Below, one piece after another: positions 1 to 6,052 of a stretch of DNA of 8,421 nucleotides; position 1 is the first letter of the stretch; every line of letters begins with the position of its first letter. The notes beneath the pieces were generated by a model. That model saw nothing but the letters and a program-made list of their open reading frames with translations. It searched no databases and had not been told where the DNA came from. Both the position numbers and the translations under genes were made by a program. Where the stretch lies: assembly GCA_030679635.1 (NCBI GenBank), contig JAUXSZ010000167.1:1-8421 (forward strand), given 5' to 3'. The stretch comes from Sulfuricurvum sp. (lineage in GTDB: Bacteria; Campylobacterota; Campylobacteria; Campylobacterales; Sulfurimonadaceae).

Positions 1-18
1 CATAAAATTATCCTTTTC
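1..18 (-). other. possible start codon and RBS of a divergent gene cut by the left edge
   Basis: On the minus strand the first three bases read ATG. They are preceded, 7 nt upstream, by an AAAAGGA-type Shine-Dalgarno sequence (complement of 11-17). This is good spacing and suggests that a divergently transcribed gene begins exactly at the edge. Only its start codon lies in the window, so its product cannot be named. Chance ATG plus purine runs are common in AT-rich leaders, so this is tentative. Confidence 0.35.
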
Positions 19-63
19 CCTTTATATTGCCGTAAAAATAGTGATTAAAAATTAGTTGAAAAG

Positions 64-71
64 TATACAAT
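64..71 (+). promoter_or_regulatory. candidate sigma-70 -10 box for the six-gene operon
   Basis: The sequence TATACAAT contains TACAAT (66-71), five of six matches to TATAAT. No TTGACA-like -35 box sits 16-18 bp upstream. Instead there are A/T tracts around 34-39, 46-53 and 59-62. This is the pattern known for Campylobacterota housekeeping promoters, where phased A/T tracts replace the -35 box. Transcription would start near 78 and would give a leader of about 130 nt if the S4 gene starts at 209. This is inferred from motif match only. Confidence 0.45.
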
Positions 72-208
72 AGATTCCCTACTGTCAATGTTACAAAAGA
101 TAGTACAAACGGGAGTTGAAAATTGTGGAACATTTTTTGCGCCCTTATCTGGATTTTAGCTTTCATGACCTACAATTGAGACTTCAAATTAACTATTATG
201 GATCTGTT

Positions 209-457
209 TTGCGTATCGATAAATTTCTTAATGCCGTCAATCTTACCAAACGCAGAGCCGTTGCTCAAGACATGATCACCGAGGGTGTCGTTCAAATAAA
301 CGGCAAGGTGGTCAAAGCCTCTAAAAACGTCGCCATTGGCGATGTTATCACCCTGGTCTACCTTGAAAAAGAGCTCCGCTATGAAGTTTTAGCTCTTCCG
401 ACGATCAAATCAACCCCAAAAAGCCAGCAAAGCCTTTACATCAAGGAGCTGTCATGA
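209..457 (+). CDS. S4-domain RNA-binding protein, RqcP/Hsp15-like
   Basis: A small protein, 82 aa from the TTG at 209, made almost entirely of one S4 RNA-binding domain. It opens with the family signature LRIDKFLNAVNLTKRRAVAQ (residues 1-20), followed by G-V-V-x-I-N-G (26-32), KAS (36-38) and GD (44-45). S4 domains bind structured RNA. The closest small relatives I know are Hsp15 (HslR) and Bacillus RqcP/YabO, which act on peptidyl-tRNA-blocked 50S subunits. Length, opening motif and the lysine-rich tail ending in LYIKEL resemble RqcP more. Start choice: the frame is open upstream to TTG 116, and GTG 125 has a GGGAG (111-115) 9 nt before it, which would give up to 113 aa. Homologues normally begin at M/L-R-I-D-K, and a weak GGA (200-202) lies 6 nt before TTG 209, so I prefer 209. 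The gene overlaps trpD by 4 nt (ATGA). The S4 assignment is firm; the RqcP role is inference. Confidence 0.85.
   Translation: MRIDKFLNAVNLTKRRAVAQDMITEGVVQINGKVVKASKNVAIGDVITLVYLEKELRYEVLALPTIKSTPKSQQSLYIKELS
443..448 (+). promoter_or_regulatory. strong ribosome binding site of trpD
   Basis: AAGGAG lies 5 nt before the ATG at 454, inside the end of the S4 gene. It is the strongest Shine-Dalgarno sequence in the operon and fixes the trpD start. This matters because TrpD is shorter than usual at its N terminus and the short form might otherwise be taken for a start error. Confidence 0.75.
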
Positions 458-1434
458 ATCCGACAAAGTCTGATTTTGAAGCGCTGTTTGAGCACCGGAT
501 GAGCGATGAGGCGATGCGTGACTTTTTACTCTCTCTGCCTCTTAACAATGAAACCTCTTCGTCCATGATCGCAACCGCTGCCGAGGTCATGAAGCAACAT
601 GCGGTTCGGCTTGAAGTATCTCCGCAACTGCAGCATAAACTGATCGATGTCGTAGGAACAGGGGGGGACAAAAGCGGCAGTTTCAATGTCTCTTCAACCG
701 TCTCGATTCTCCTTTCGGCGTGCGGTGCTTATGTGGCGAAACATGGAAATCGCTCCATCACCTCTAAATCGGGGAGTGCCGATGTTTTAGAACATATGGG
801 GATAAAACTGGATTTGAGTCTGGAAAAAACGGCACTCTTGTTGGAAGAGACCGGATTCGCATTCTTATTTGCGCAATATCACCACCCTGCGATGAAGTTC
901 ATTATGCCCATACGGCGCAGCATCCCTGAAAAAACGGTTTTTAATATATTGGGTCCTTTAACCAATCCGGTGGGGCTTTCCAAGATTCTTCTTGGGGTAT
1001 TTGATGAGATTTTCGTCCCTAAAATGGTCGAAGCGGCACAGTTGGGGGGGATGAAATCGGCCATAGTGGTCAGTTCGCGTGAAAAAATGGATGAAATCAG
1101 TATCAGCGATATCACCTATGCGGCACGATTGGAGAATGGGAAAATCGATTATTTTGAGATTGATCCTGAAAGCATTGGGATTCGAAAAGCCCCTTTTGAA
1201 GCAATTTTGGGAGGAGATGCCCAGATGAATGCTGCCATTTTACGGAATGTTTTGTGCAACCAGGCGACCGATGCTCAACGTGACATGGTCCTTATCAATG
1301 CGGCGTATGCGTTGATGGCTGATGGAATGGCACGGGATGTCCAAGAGGGGCTTGAAATTGCCCGTGACGGGCTGCTAAGCGGTAAAGCGCATGAGAAACT
1401 GGCTCAGATCATTGCGGTATCTTCAAAACTATGA
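454..1434 (+). CDS. trpD: anthranilate phosphoribosyltransferase
   Basis: Transfers the phosphoribosyl group of PRPP to anthranilate, the second committed step of tryptophan synthesis, in the cytoplasm. Visible motifs are the PRPP-binding loop DVVGTGGDKSG (65-75), AKHGNRSITSKSGSADVLE (95-113), HHPAMKF (143-149), the anthranilate-site arginine pair followed by a conserved stretch (RRS at 154-156, VFNILGPLTNP at 162-172), and the metal-binding D-E of MDEIS (212-216). At 326 aa it is a little shorter than many TrpD proteins (about 330-345). The sequence begins near the end of the usual first helix, but an AAGGAG RBS supports the ATG at 454. The canonical VVHGxxGLDE loop reads VVSSREKMDE (205-214) and RRELGxR reads RRSIPEK (154-160), variants I believe are typical of this phylum. 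The gene overlaps the S4 gene and tsaE by 4 nt each. No other trp gene is in the window, so this is an orphan trpD in an unrelated operon. Two runs of seven G (661-667, 1044-1050) encode Gly-Gly pairs. It is a stand-alone enzyme with no TrpG fusion. Confidence 0.96.
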   Translation: MNPTKSDFEALFEHRMSDEAMRDFLLSLPLNNETSSSMIATAAEVMKQHAVRLEVSPQLQHKLIDVVGTGGDKSGSFNVSSTVSILLSACGAYVAKHGNRSITSKSGSADVLEHMGIKLDLSLEKTALLLEETGFAFLFAQYHHPAMKFIMPIRRSIPEKTVFNILGPLTNPVGLSKILLGVFDEIFVPKMVEAAQLGGMKSAIVVSSREKMDEISISDITYAARLENGKIDYFEIDPESIGIRKAPFEAILGGDAQMNAAILRNVLCNQATDAQRDMVLINAAYALMADGMARDVQEGLEIARDGLLSGKAHEKLAQIIAVSSKL

Positions 1435-1841
1435 TACAACTTTCCATTGCCCAATTACCGAAACTGTGTGAGCAGATTACCCATAAACTCCCCGATGGAG
1501 GAGTGGTCCTATTGCAAGGGGATCTCGCGAGCGGCAAAACGACCTTTACGCAAGCATTTTCCCATTTTTTGGGGATAGAGGATGCGGTAACCTCTCCGAC
1601 CTTTTCGCTACAGCAGCGTTACGGCGATAAGCTGTTTCATTACGATTTGTACAACTACGGTTTCGAGAAGTTTCTCTCGCTTGGGATGATGGAAGAATTC
1701 GAACATGCAGGATACCATTTGATCGAATGGGGAGACGAGAAGCTGATTGAATGGCTTAAAAAAGCAGGTTTTTCGTATGTTATTGTCAAGATAACTAAAT
1801 GTGAAAATGATACACGATGTTATGAGGTTCAAAATGACTAA
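1431..1841 (+). CDS. tsaE: tRNA threonylcarbamoyladenosine biosynthesis ATPase TsaE
   Basis: TsaE is the small P-loop ATPase that works with TsaB and TsaD to attach threonylcarbamoyl to A37 of ANN-decoding tRNAs. The 136-aa length is normal. Motifs: Walker A GDLASGKT (30-37, where most relatives have GDLGAGKT), the switch-like SPTF (55-58), HYDLY (70-74) and EWGD (99-102), with the usual order and spacing. The start ATG at 1431 overlaps the trpD stop (ATGA). There is no obvious Shine-Dalgarno sequence, so translation is probably coupled to trpD. The last 8 nt overlap the lptB start. TsaE next to lptB and rpoN is an arrangement I recall from C. jejuni (Cj0668-Cj0670). The cysteine- and charge-rich tail (124-136) is poorly conserved in the family and tells little. 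Confidence 0.94.
   Translation: MIQLSIAQLPKLCEQITHKLPDGGVVLLQGDLASGKTTFTQAFSHFLGIEDAVTSPTFSLQQRYGDKLFHYDLYNYGFEKFLSLGMMEEFEHAGYHLIEWGDEKLIEWLKKAGFSYVIVKITKCENDTRCYEVQND
1824..1827 (+). promoter_or_regulatory. ribosome binding site that sets the lptB start
   Basis: GAGG lies 6 nt before the ATG at 1834. The reading frame extends upstream to GTG 1801 and an in-frame ATG at 1822, but neither has a comparable site. The ATG at 1822 overlaps this GAGG, which makes it unlikely. The site favours initiation at 1834 inside the end of tsaE. Confidence 0.65.
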
Positions 1842-2568
1842 AGTACGACACGAATTAAAAGTGAATAATCTTATAAAGACCATCAAAAAGCATGAAATCG
1901 TTCGCGGTATCAGTCTGGAGCTTCACACGGGCGAGGTGGTAGGACTACTGGGCCCAAATGGTGCTGGAAAAACGACGATGTTTTACATGATTTGCGGTTT
2001 GGTGGAAGCCACTGGGGGAGAAGTGTATATCGATGGAGAGGAGATTTCCACTCTGCCGCTGCATAAGCGATCTCAAATGGGGATCGGTTATCTGCCTCAA
2101 GAGGCATCGATCTTCAAAGATTTGACCGTTGAAGAAAATCTGATCATCGCAGCGGAGGCGGGGAAACTCTCCAAAGAGATTGCAGAACAGCGGATCGAAG
2201 AGTTGCTGGAGATGTTTAACATCGAGCCTATCCGTAATCGACGAGGGATTAATCTCAGTGGGGGTGAACGACGCCGTGCGGAGATCGCCCGCGCGTTGGT
2301 CAACAAACCGCGGTTTCTTTTACTGGACGAACCGTTTGCGGGGGTAGACCCCATAGCGGTGACGGACATTCAAAACGTCATTGCTCAATTGGTTGAATAC
2401 GGAATAGGGGTGTTGATTACGGACCATAATGTCCGTGAAACGCTGGCCGTATGCGATCGAGCCTATGTTATTAAGAGCGGAGAGTTGCTCGCATCCGGTA
2501 CCAGCGATGAAATTGCGCATAACAGCGATGTACGTGAACACTATCTCGGTGAATCGTTTAAGCTCTAA
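1834..2568 (+). CDS. lptB: lipopolysaccharide export ABC transporter ATPase LptB
   Basis: LptB is the cytoplasmic ATPase of the LptB2FG transporter, which extracts lipopolysaccharide from the inner membrane and drives it along the Lpt bridge to the cell surface. From ATG 1834 it has 244 aa, close to E. coli LptB (241). All ABC motifs are present in order: Walker A GPNGAGKTT (40-48), Q-loop at Q89 in YLPQEASIF (86-94, an LptB hallmark), signature LSGGERRR (141-148), Walker B FLLLDEP with catalytic E166, the D-loop AGVDP (169-173), and the H-loop histidine H198 in ITDHNVRETL. The C terminus YLGESFKL matches the conserved LptB tail. The gene overlaps tsaE by 8 nt and lies 3 nt before rpoN. The lptB-rpoN pairing is widespread in Proteobacteria, including E. 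coli. No lptA, lptC, lptF or lptG is in the window. Identification is very secure; the start is likely but not certain. Confidence 0.97.
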   Translation: MTKVRHELKVNNLIKTIKKHEIVRGISLELHTGEVVGLLGPNGAGKTTMFYMICGLVEATGGEVYIDGEEISTLPLHKRSQMGIGYLPQEASIFKDLTVEENLIIAAEAGKLSKEIAEQRIEELLEMFNIEPIRNRRGINLSGGERRRAEIARALVNKPRFLLLDEPFAGVDPIAVTDIQNVIAQLVEYGIGVLITDHNVRETLAVCDRAYVIKSGELLASGTSDEIAHNSDVREHYLGESFKL

Positions 2569-2571
2569 ATC

Positions 2572-3843
2572 ATGGGAGCACTAAGGGTCCGAACCAGCGT
2601 AGAGCTTAAAAACAAGCTTTCCAACACACTGCGCAATTGGCTCCCCATTCTCCATTCGAGTCTGAGCGATTTGGGGGACGCGATGTCCCCTTTTGTGGAG
2701 TCCAATCCTCTTATCGACATTCGCTCAGGGTATGAAGAGTCTTTTGATGCAAAAATTCCCCGAAAAATTCAATACGGCTACGTACAAAATTCCCACTCCG
2801 AAGCGATTGAAGCACTTACCATTGCCTACAGAAGTCTTTACGATGTTTTAGATGAGCAGTTGGGTGCCCCCTTGTTCCCAACACCGCTCTCACAGGCGGT
2901 TGCGCGTCATGTAATCGAAAATCTCGATGAGGGGGGATATTACGAAGGGGACAGTGAACTATTTTGTGCCCAACAGGAGATTTCGTATCAGCAGTTCGAG
3001 CAGGTACGGGGACGCTTTCGTCACGTAGACCCTGTAGGGATAGGGGCGCGCGATCTCAAAGAATCCTTTTTATTTCAGCTTGATCATGCCACGATCAGCG
3101 ACGAAGCCTATCCTCTGGCGGTAGAGATGATTGAGCATCTGGAAGGGCTGAACCGTTTTCACAAAGAGTTTCAGTTTGCTGAGGTGATGAAAGTGATAGG
3201 AAGTTTTAAAAATCCCCCCGGCATCGATTATATGGAAGAATCGGCGCAGGTTATCCCTGATTTGATGATCTACAATGATCGAGAAAATGGAATTGAAGTG
3301 ACCCTCAATGAGCGCTATTATCCGATGATTACGATCGATTCAACGTATGGCGTTGATCATGCTTTCGTGCGCGATAAGATAAAAGAGGCTAAGAGCCTGA
3401 TCGATGCTCTGGAAATGCGCAAGGCAACCCTCTACAAAGTGGGATTGATGATTGTGGAGTATCAGTATGATTTTTTCACGGGGGGTGCGATCAAGCCCTT
3501 GACTCTGAAAACACTTGCCGATGAGTTTGGTCACAATCCCTCTACTATTTCGAGAGCCATTGCCAATAAATACATTGCATGCGATCGGGGAACGCTTGCC
3601 ATGAAAGATTTTTTCACGACGGCCATTGATGAAGATGTCTCCAATGCTGCGATCAAAGAGTACGTCGGCGAGCTGGTAAAAAAAGAATCTCATAAAAAAC
3701 CGTTGAGCGATATGAAACTGCTTGAGCTGATTCAAAACAAATTCAAGATTACGATGGTGCGCCGTACGATTGCCAAATACCGTTCGCAGCTCAACATTGC
3801 GGGCTCGTCGGAGCGAAAAAAATTGTATCAGCTAGGACGATGA
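2572..3843 (+). CDS. rpoN: RNA polymerase sigma-54 factor
   Basis: Sigma-54 directs RNA polymerase to -24/-12 promoters and needs an AAA+ activator. In Campylobacterota it mainly controls mid-class flagellar genes with the FlgS/FlgR system. The protein has 423 aa, a normal size for the phylum. Region I (about 8-50) is recognisable by SNPLIDI (44-50) but lacks the usual glutamine-rich MTPQLQQ-type segment. The core-binding region follows (about 103-300) with ENLDEGGY (116-123) and DPVGIGARDLKES (153-165). The DNA-binding part has a helix-turn-helix in LTLKTLADEFGHNPSTISRA (310-329) and then NKYIACDRG. The RpoN box reads VRRTIAKYRS (396-405) against the canonical ARRTVAKYRE. The start ATG at 2572 has no good Shine-Dalgarno sequence and sits 3 nt after the lptB stop, so reinitiation after lptB is likely. 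The end overlaps the next gene by 4 nt (ATGA). Confidence 0.97.
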   Translation: MGALRVRTSVELKNKLSNTLRNWLPILHSSLSDLGDAMSPFVESNPLIDIRSGYEESFDAKIPRKIQYGYVQNSHSEAIEALTIAYRSLYDVLDEQLGAPLFPTPLSQAVARHVIENLDEGGYYEGDSELFCAQQEISYQQFEQVRGRFRHVDPVGIGARDLKESFLFQLDHATISDEAYPLAVEMIEHLEGLNRFHKEFQFAEVMKVIGSFKNPPGIDYMEESAQVIPDLMIYNDRENGIEVTLNERYYPMITIDSTYGVDHAFVRDKIKEAKSLIDALEMRKATLYKVGLMIVEYQYDFFTGGAIKPLTLKTLADEFGHNPSTISRAIANKYIACDRGTLAMKDFFTTAIDEDVSNAAIKEYVGELVKKESHKKPLSDMKLLELIQNKFKITMVRRTIAKYRSQLNIAGSSERKKLYQLGR

Positions 3844-4586
3844 AAGCATTAAAAGCACGCCTTGATGCTGAAGTGGCATTGCGCAATTGCGCTGGAGAAT
3901 TGAGTGTGGAAAAACCGGATCCGCTGATGATCGCACGCCAAGGGGGAGACGAATGCCATGCGCTCACCTGTGCGTTATTTGCTTACGGTAATGTACAATC
4001 GATTGTTTCTTTTTTGGAGTCGTTGGATCCCCAGTGGATTGATGCGGAAGAAGGGGATGTTTTTCAGCTAACGAAAGGAAAATATTATCGTTTCCAGACG
4101 CACGAGGACATTCATCAATGGCTTATTACCCTTGGTCGATTAAAGCGTCAAGGCGGTGTTCAAAAGGCGTTTGAGGAAGGGTATCGCAGTGATGGGGTGC
4201 TGGGAGGAATCAGTGCCGTTATCGAGACGCTGTACTCCTTGAACCCGTATCGGTCGCAAGGGTATACGTTTCTCATCGGAAAGCCGATAAAGAGGATAGG
4301 CGGTACCTCGGCGATGAAGCGTTGGATGATGTACTTACGCTGGATGGTACGCAAAGACAATCTTGATATGGGATTGTGGGACGTTATAGCGCCCTCCGAG
4401 CTCATCATGCCTCTTGATACCCATACCTTTTCTGTTTCCAGCAAGCTGGGATTGTTACAGCGTAAACAGTGCGATCTTAAAGCAGCACTGGAACTCACCG
4501 AAACGCTACGGTCGTTTGATCCCAATGATCCCATAAAATATGATTTTGCTCTCTATCGCCTCGGGCAAGAGGGGATTCTTATTTAG
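3840..4586 (+). CDS. DUF2400 / TIGR02757 family protein, possible HhH-GPD-like fold
   Basis: A 248-aa cytoplasmic protein with no signal peptide or membrane segment. I recognise it as the TIGR02757 (DUF2400) family by KPDPLMIARQGGDE (25-38), CALFAYGN (44-51), YYRFQ (82-86), LYSLNPYRSQGY (131-142), YLRWMVRKDNLDMGLW (165-180), PLDTHTF (191-197) and FDPNDPIKYDFALYRLGQ (226-243). The family has no function that I know to be established. The stretch PLDTHTFSVSSKLGL resembles the VDTHVxRVxxRLGL segment of endonuclease III/MutY-type DNA glycosylases, where the Asp is catalytic. Here that residue would be D193. K160 in the preceding helix could play the role of the lysine nucleophile. There are no clustered cysteines for an iron-sulfur site. 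The start overlaps the rpoN stop by 4 nt (ATGA), so translation is probably coupled. It is the last gene of the operon. Family assignment is firm; the enzymatic idea is inference from motif resemblance. Confidence 0.9.
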   Translation: MKALKARLDAEVALRNCAGELSVEKPDPLMIARQGGDECHALTCALFAYGNVQSIVSFLESLDPQWIDAEEGDVFQLTKGKYYRFQTHEDIHQWLITLGRLKRQGGVQKAFEEGYRSDGVLGGISAVIETLYSLNPYRSQGYTFLIGKPIKRIGGTSAMKRWMMYLRWMVRKDNLDMGLWDVIAPSELIMPLDTHTFSVSSKLGLLQRKQCDLKAALELTETLRSFDPNDPIKYDFALYRLGQEGILI

Positions 4587-4596
4587 AGTTTCAGTA

Positions 4597-4605
4597 TGGT
4601 ACAAT
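4597..4605 (+). promoter_or_regulatory. extended -10 promoter for the RCK-protein gene
   Basis: TGGTACAAT has an extended -10 TGn element directly before TACAAT (4600-4605), five of six matches to the consensus. It lies in the only sizeable gap (47 bp) after the DUF2400 gene. T-rich patches precede it and there is no -35 box. Transcription would start near 4611, leaving a short leader of about 23 nt that holds an AGGTGG ribosome binding site (4618-4623), 10 nt before the ATG at 4634. Confidence 0.6.
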
Positions 4606-4633
4606 CTCGTCAACAATAGGTGGTTATTAAAGA

Positions 4634-6043
4634 ATGAAAAAAATTTTAATCGTGGTGGATGGGCCTATTGGCCGCCATTTCATTGAACGTGTTATCGGTA
4701 CACAAACGAGTGAAAATATTTATTATGTGATTCAATCCAAAGGTGAAGAGTCTTTTGAAGGGTACAATCTAGCACGCTTTAAATTTTTCAGTTTTGATCC
4801 CACGAGTTACTACAAAATTGCCAATGTCCTCAAAATGGATTTTTCGCAAGCCATTTTAGTGATGGAAAATCCTTATGATTTAGAGCATACCATCAAAAAT
4901 ATTCGTCTTTTCAAACCCAATATTCGTATCATTGCCCTGGATTTATGGAATGCCAAGAGCCCAGAGGATGACATTGAATGGGTTAATATGGAACAAATTA
5001 TTGGTCTCAATCTCATTGATTATCTTCCAAATATTCCTGTACTGGCCCAAAATATTGGATTAGGAACGGGGGAAATTATGGAAGTTTTAGTCCCTTTCGG
5101 GAGTTCATTTGTGTATCGTCATATCGGTGCGATTGAACAAAACAACTGGAGAATAGCCGCAATTTACCGTAATCGACAGTTAATTTTACCCGGCGATCAA
5201 AAAATGATCCAACCCAACGATTCTCTTGTATTGGTGGGTGAGCCCAATGTACTGAAATCGATTTATCGTGCGATTAAACGTGAACTCGGTCAATTTCCTG
5301 CTCCGTTTGGCAGTAAGTTGTATGTTTATATCGATATGGCGATAGACAAACCGAAAACGATGTACGAGTTGGTGCGCCGGAGTATTTATATTCATAAAAA
5401 GCTCAACAAACCGTTGCTTATCAAAATTGTTAATCCTGGAAATATCGACAGCTTGAGGCATGTAAAATCGTACATAGAAACCGGTGTTGAATTGGACATT
5501 GTCTACGATACGGTTACGGATGAAAAGATTATGTTGAGAGATATTAAAAAACATCATATCGGTTTATTTATCGTATCGCAAAAAATGTTTAAACGTAAAT
5601 CGATCCGATTAAGCCTTTATCGAAGTAATGTCCCCGTTTTAAAATTGGCAGAGCGCTCTTTTTCAACGTTAAAAGAATCGGTGGTTATTTTAGGCGAAGA
5701 TAATCATGTTGAGCATATTTCTACCACTATTTTTGACGTTGCATCACAACTTGGTTTTAATTTGGAATTGATTGATTATGCAATGGAAGAAAGAAGCAAT
5801 AATCTTCGGGTTATTGATCATTTCAATAATCTCTCTGCAATTTTTTCTAAATCAATTCGCGTGATTGAAACCGAAGAAAACCCGTTTCGTTTCCTCAGGG
5901 AGAAAGAAAATTTTCTACAGTGTCTGCCGTTTACGCAAAAAATGTTTGAAAGTCCGATAAAACGTTTTTTCGCAACTGATCCTGAAGTCTTATACCAAAA
6001 ACTGGATGATTATCACCAGCTTTTTATCCCAACACAGATCTAA
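4634..6043 (+). CDS. TrkA/RCK-domain protein with C-terminal Usp-like region (COG3400-type)
   Basis: A 469-aa soluble protein with no predicted membrane helix. Residues 1 to about 135 look like an RCK_N (TrkA-N) Rossmann domain, with the opening strand MKKILIVVDG. The dinucleotide loop is degenerate: only G10 and G13 of the expected GxGxxG remain, V8 replacing the first Gly. Residues about 146-215 fit an RCK_C domain (GEIMEVLVPFGSSF, IAAIYRNRQLILPGDQKMIQ, NDSLVLVGEP). From about 227 to 340 there is an alternating strand/helix region reminiscent of a universal-stress-protein or second nucleotide-binding domain (KLYVYIDMA, LLIKIVN, IGLFIVSQ), and then an unassigned C-terminal domain. RCK proteins gate potassium channels or transporters by sensing nucleotides or ions. 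None is encoded here, so its partner is unknown. The gene has its own promoter at 4597-4605 and is visibly more A+T-rich than the operon before it. The RCK assignment is good, the C-terminal Usp call is weak, and the function is unknown. Confidence 0.85.
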   Translation: MKKILIVVDGPIGRHFIERVIGTQTSENIYYVIQSKGEESFEGYNLARFKFFSFDPTSYYKIANVLKMDFSQAILVMENPYDLEHTIKNIRLFKPNIRIIALDLWNAKSPEDDIEWVNMEQIIGLNLIDYLPNIPVLAQNIGLGTGEIMEVLVPFGSSFVYRHIGAIEQNNWRIAAIYRNRQLILPGDQKMIQPNDSLVLVGEPNVLKSIYRAIKRELGQFPAPFGSKLYVYIDMAIDKPKTMYELVRRSIYIHKKLNKPLLIKIVNPGNIDSLRHVKSYIETGVELDIVYDTVTDEKIMLRDIKKHHIGLFIVSQKMFKRKSIRLSLYRSNVPVLKLAERSFSTLKESVVILGEDNHVEHISTTIFDVASQLGFNLELIDYAMEERSNNLRVIDHFNNLSAIFSKSIRVIETEENPFRFLREKENFLQCLPFTQKMFESPIKRFFATDPEVLYQKLDDYHQLFIPTQI

Positions 6044-6052
6044 AATGTCTTA

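Noticed and set aside
1801..1833. Longer lptB form starting at GTG 1801 or ATG 1822
   Set aside because: LptB homologues begin close to ATG 1834, GAGG at 1824-1827 is correctly spaced only for 1834, and the extra residues overlap tsaE further without conservation.
3340..3735. Minus-strand frame of 131 codons inside rpoN
   Set aside because: It is antisense to the conserved DNA-binding part of RpoN, with no motif of its own.
3994..3999. TACAAT inside the DUF2400 gene as an internal promoter
   Set aside because: It is a single hexamer match inside coding sequence, far from any downstream start; chance occurrence is likely.
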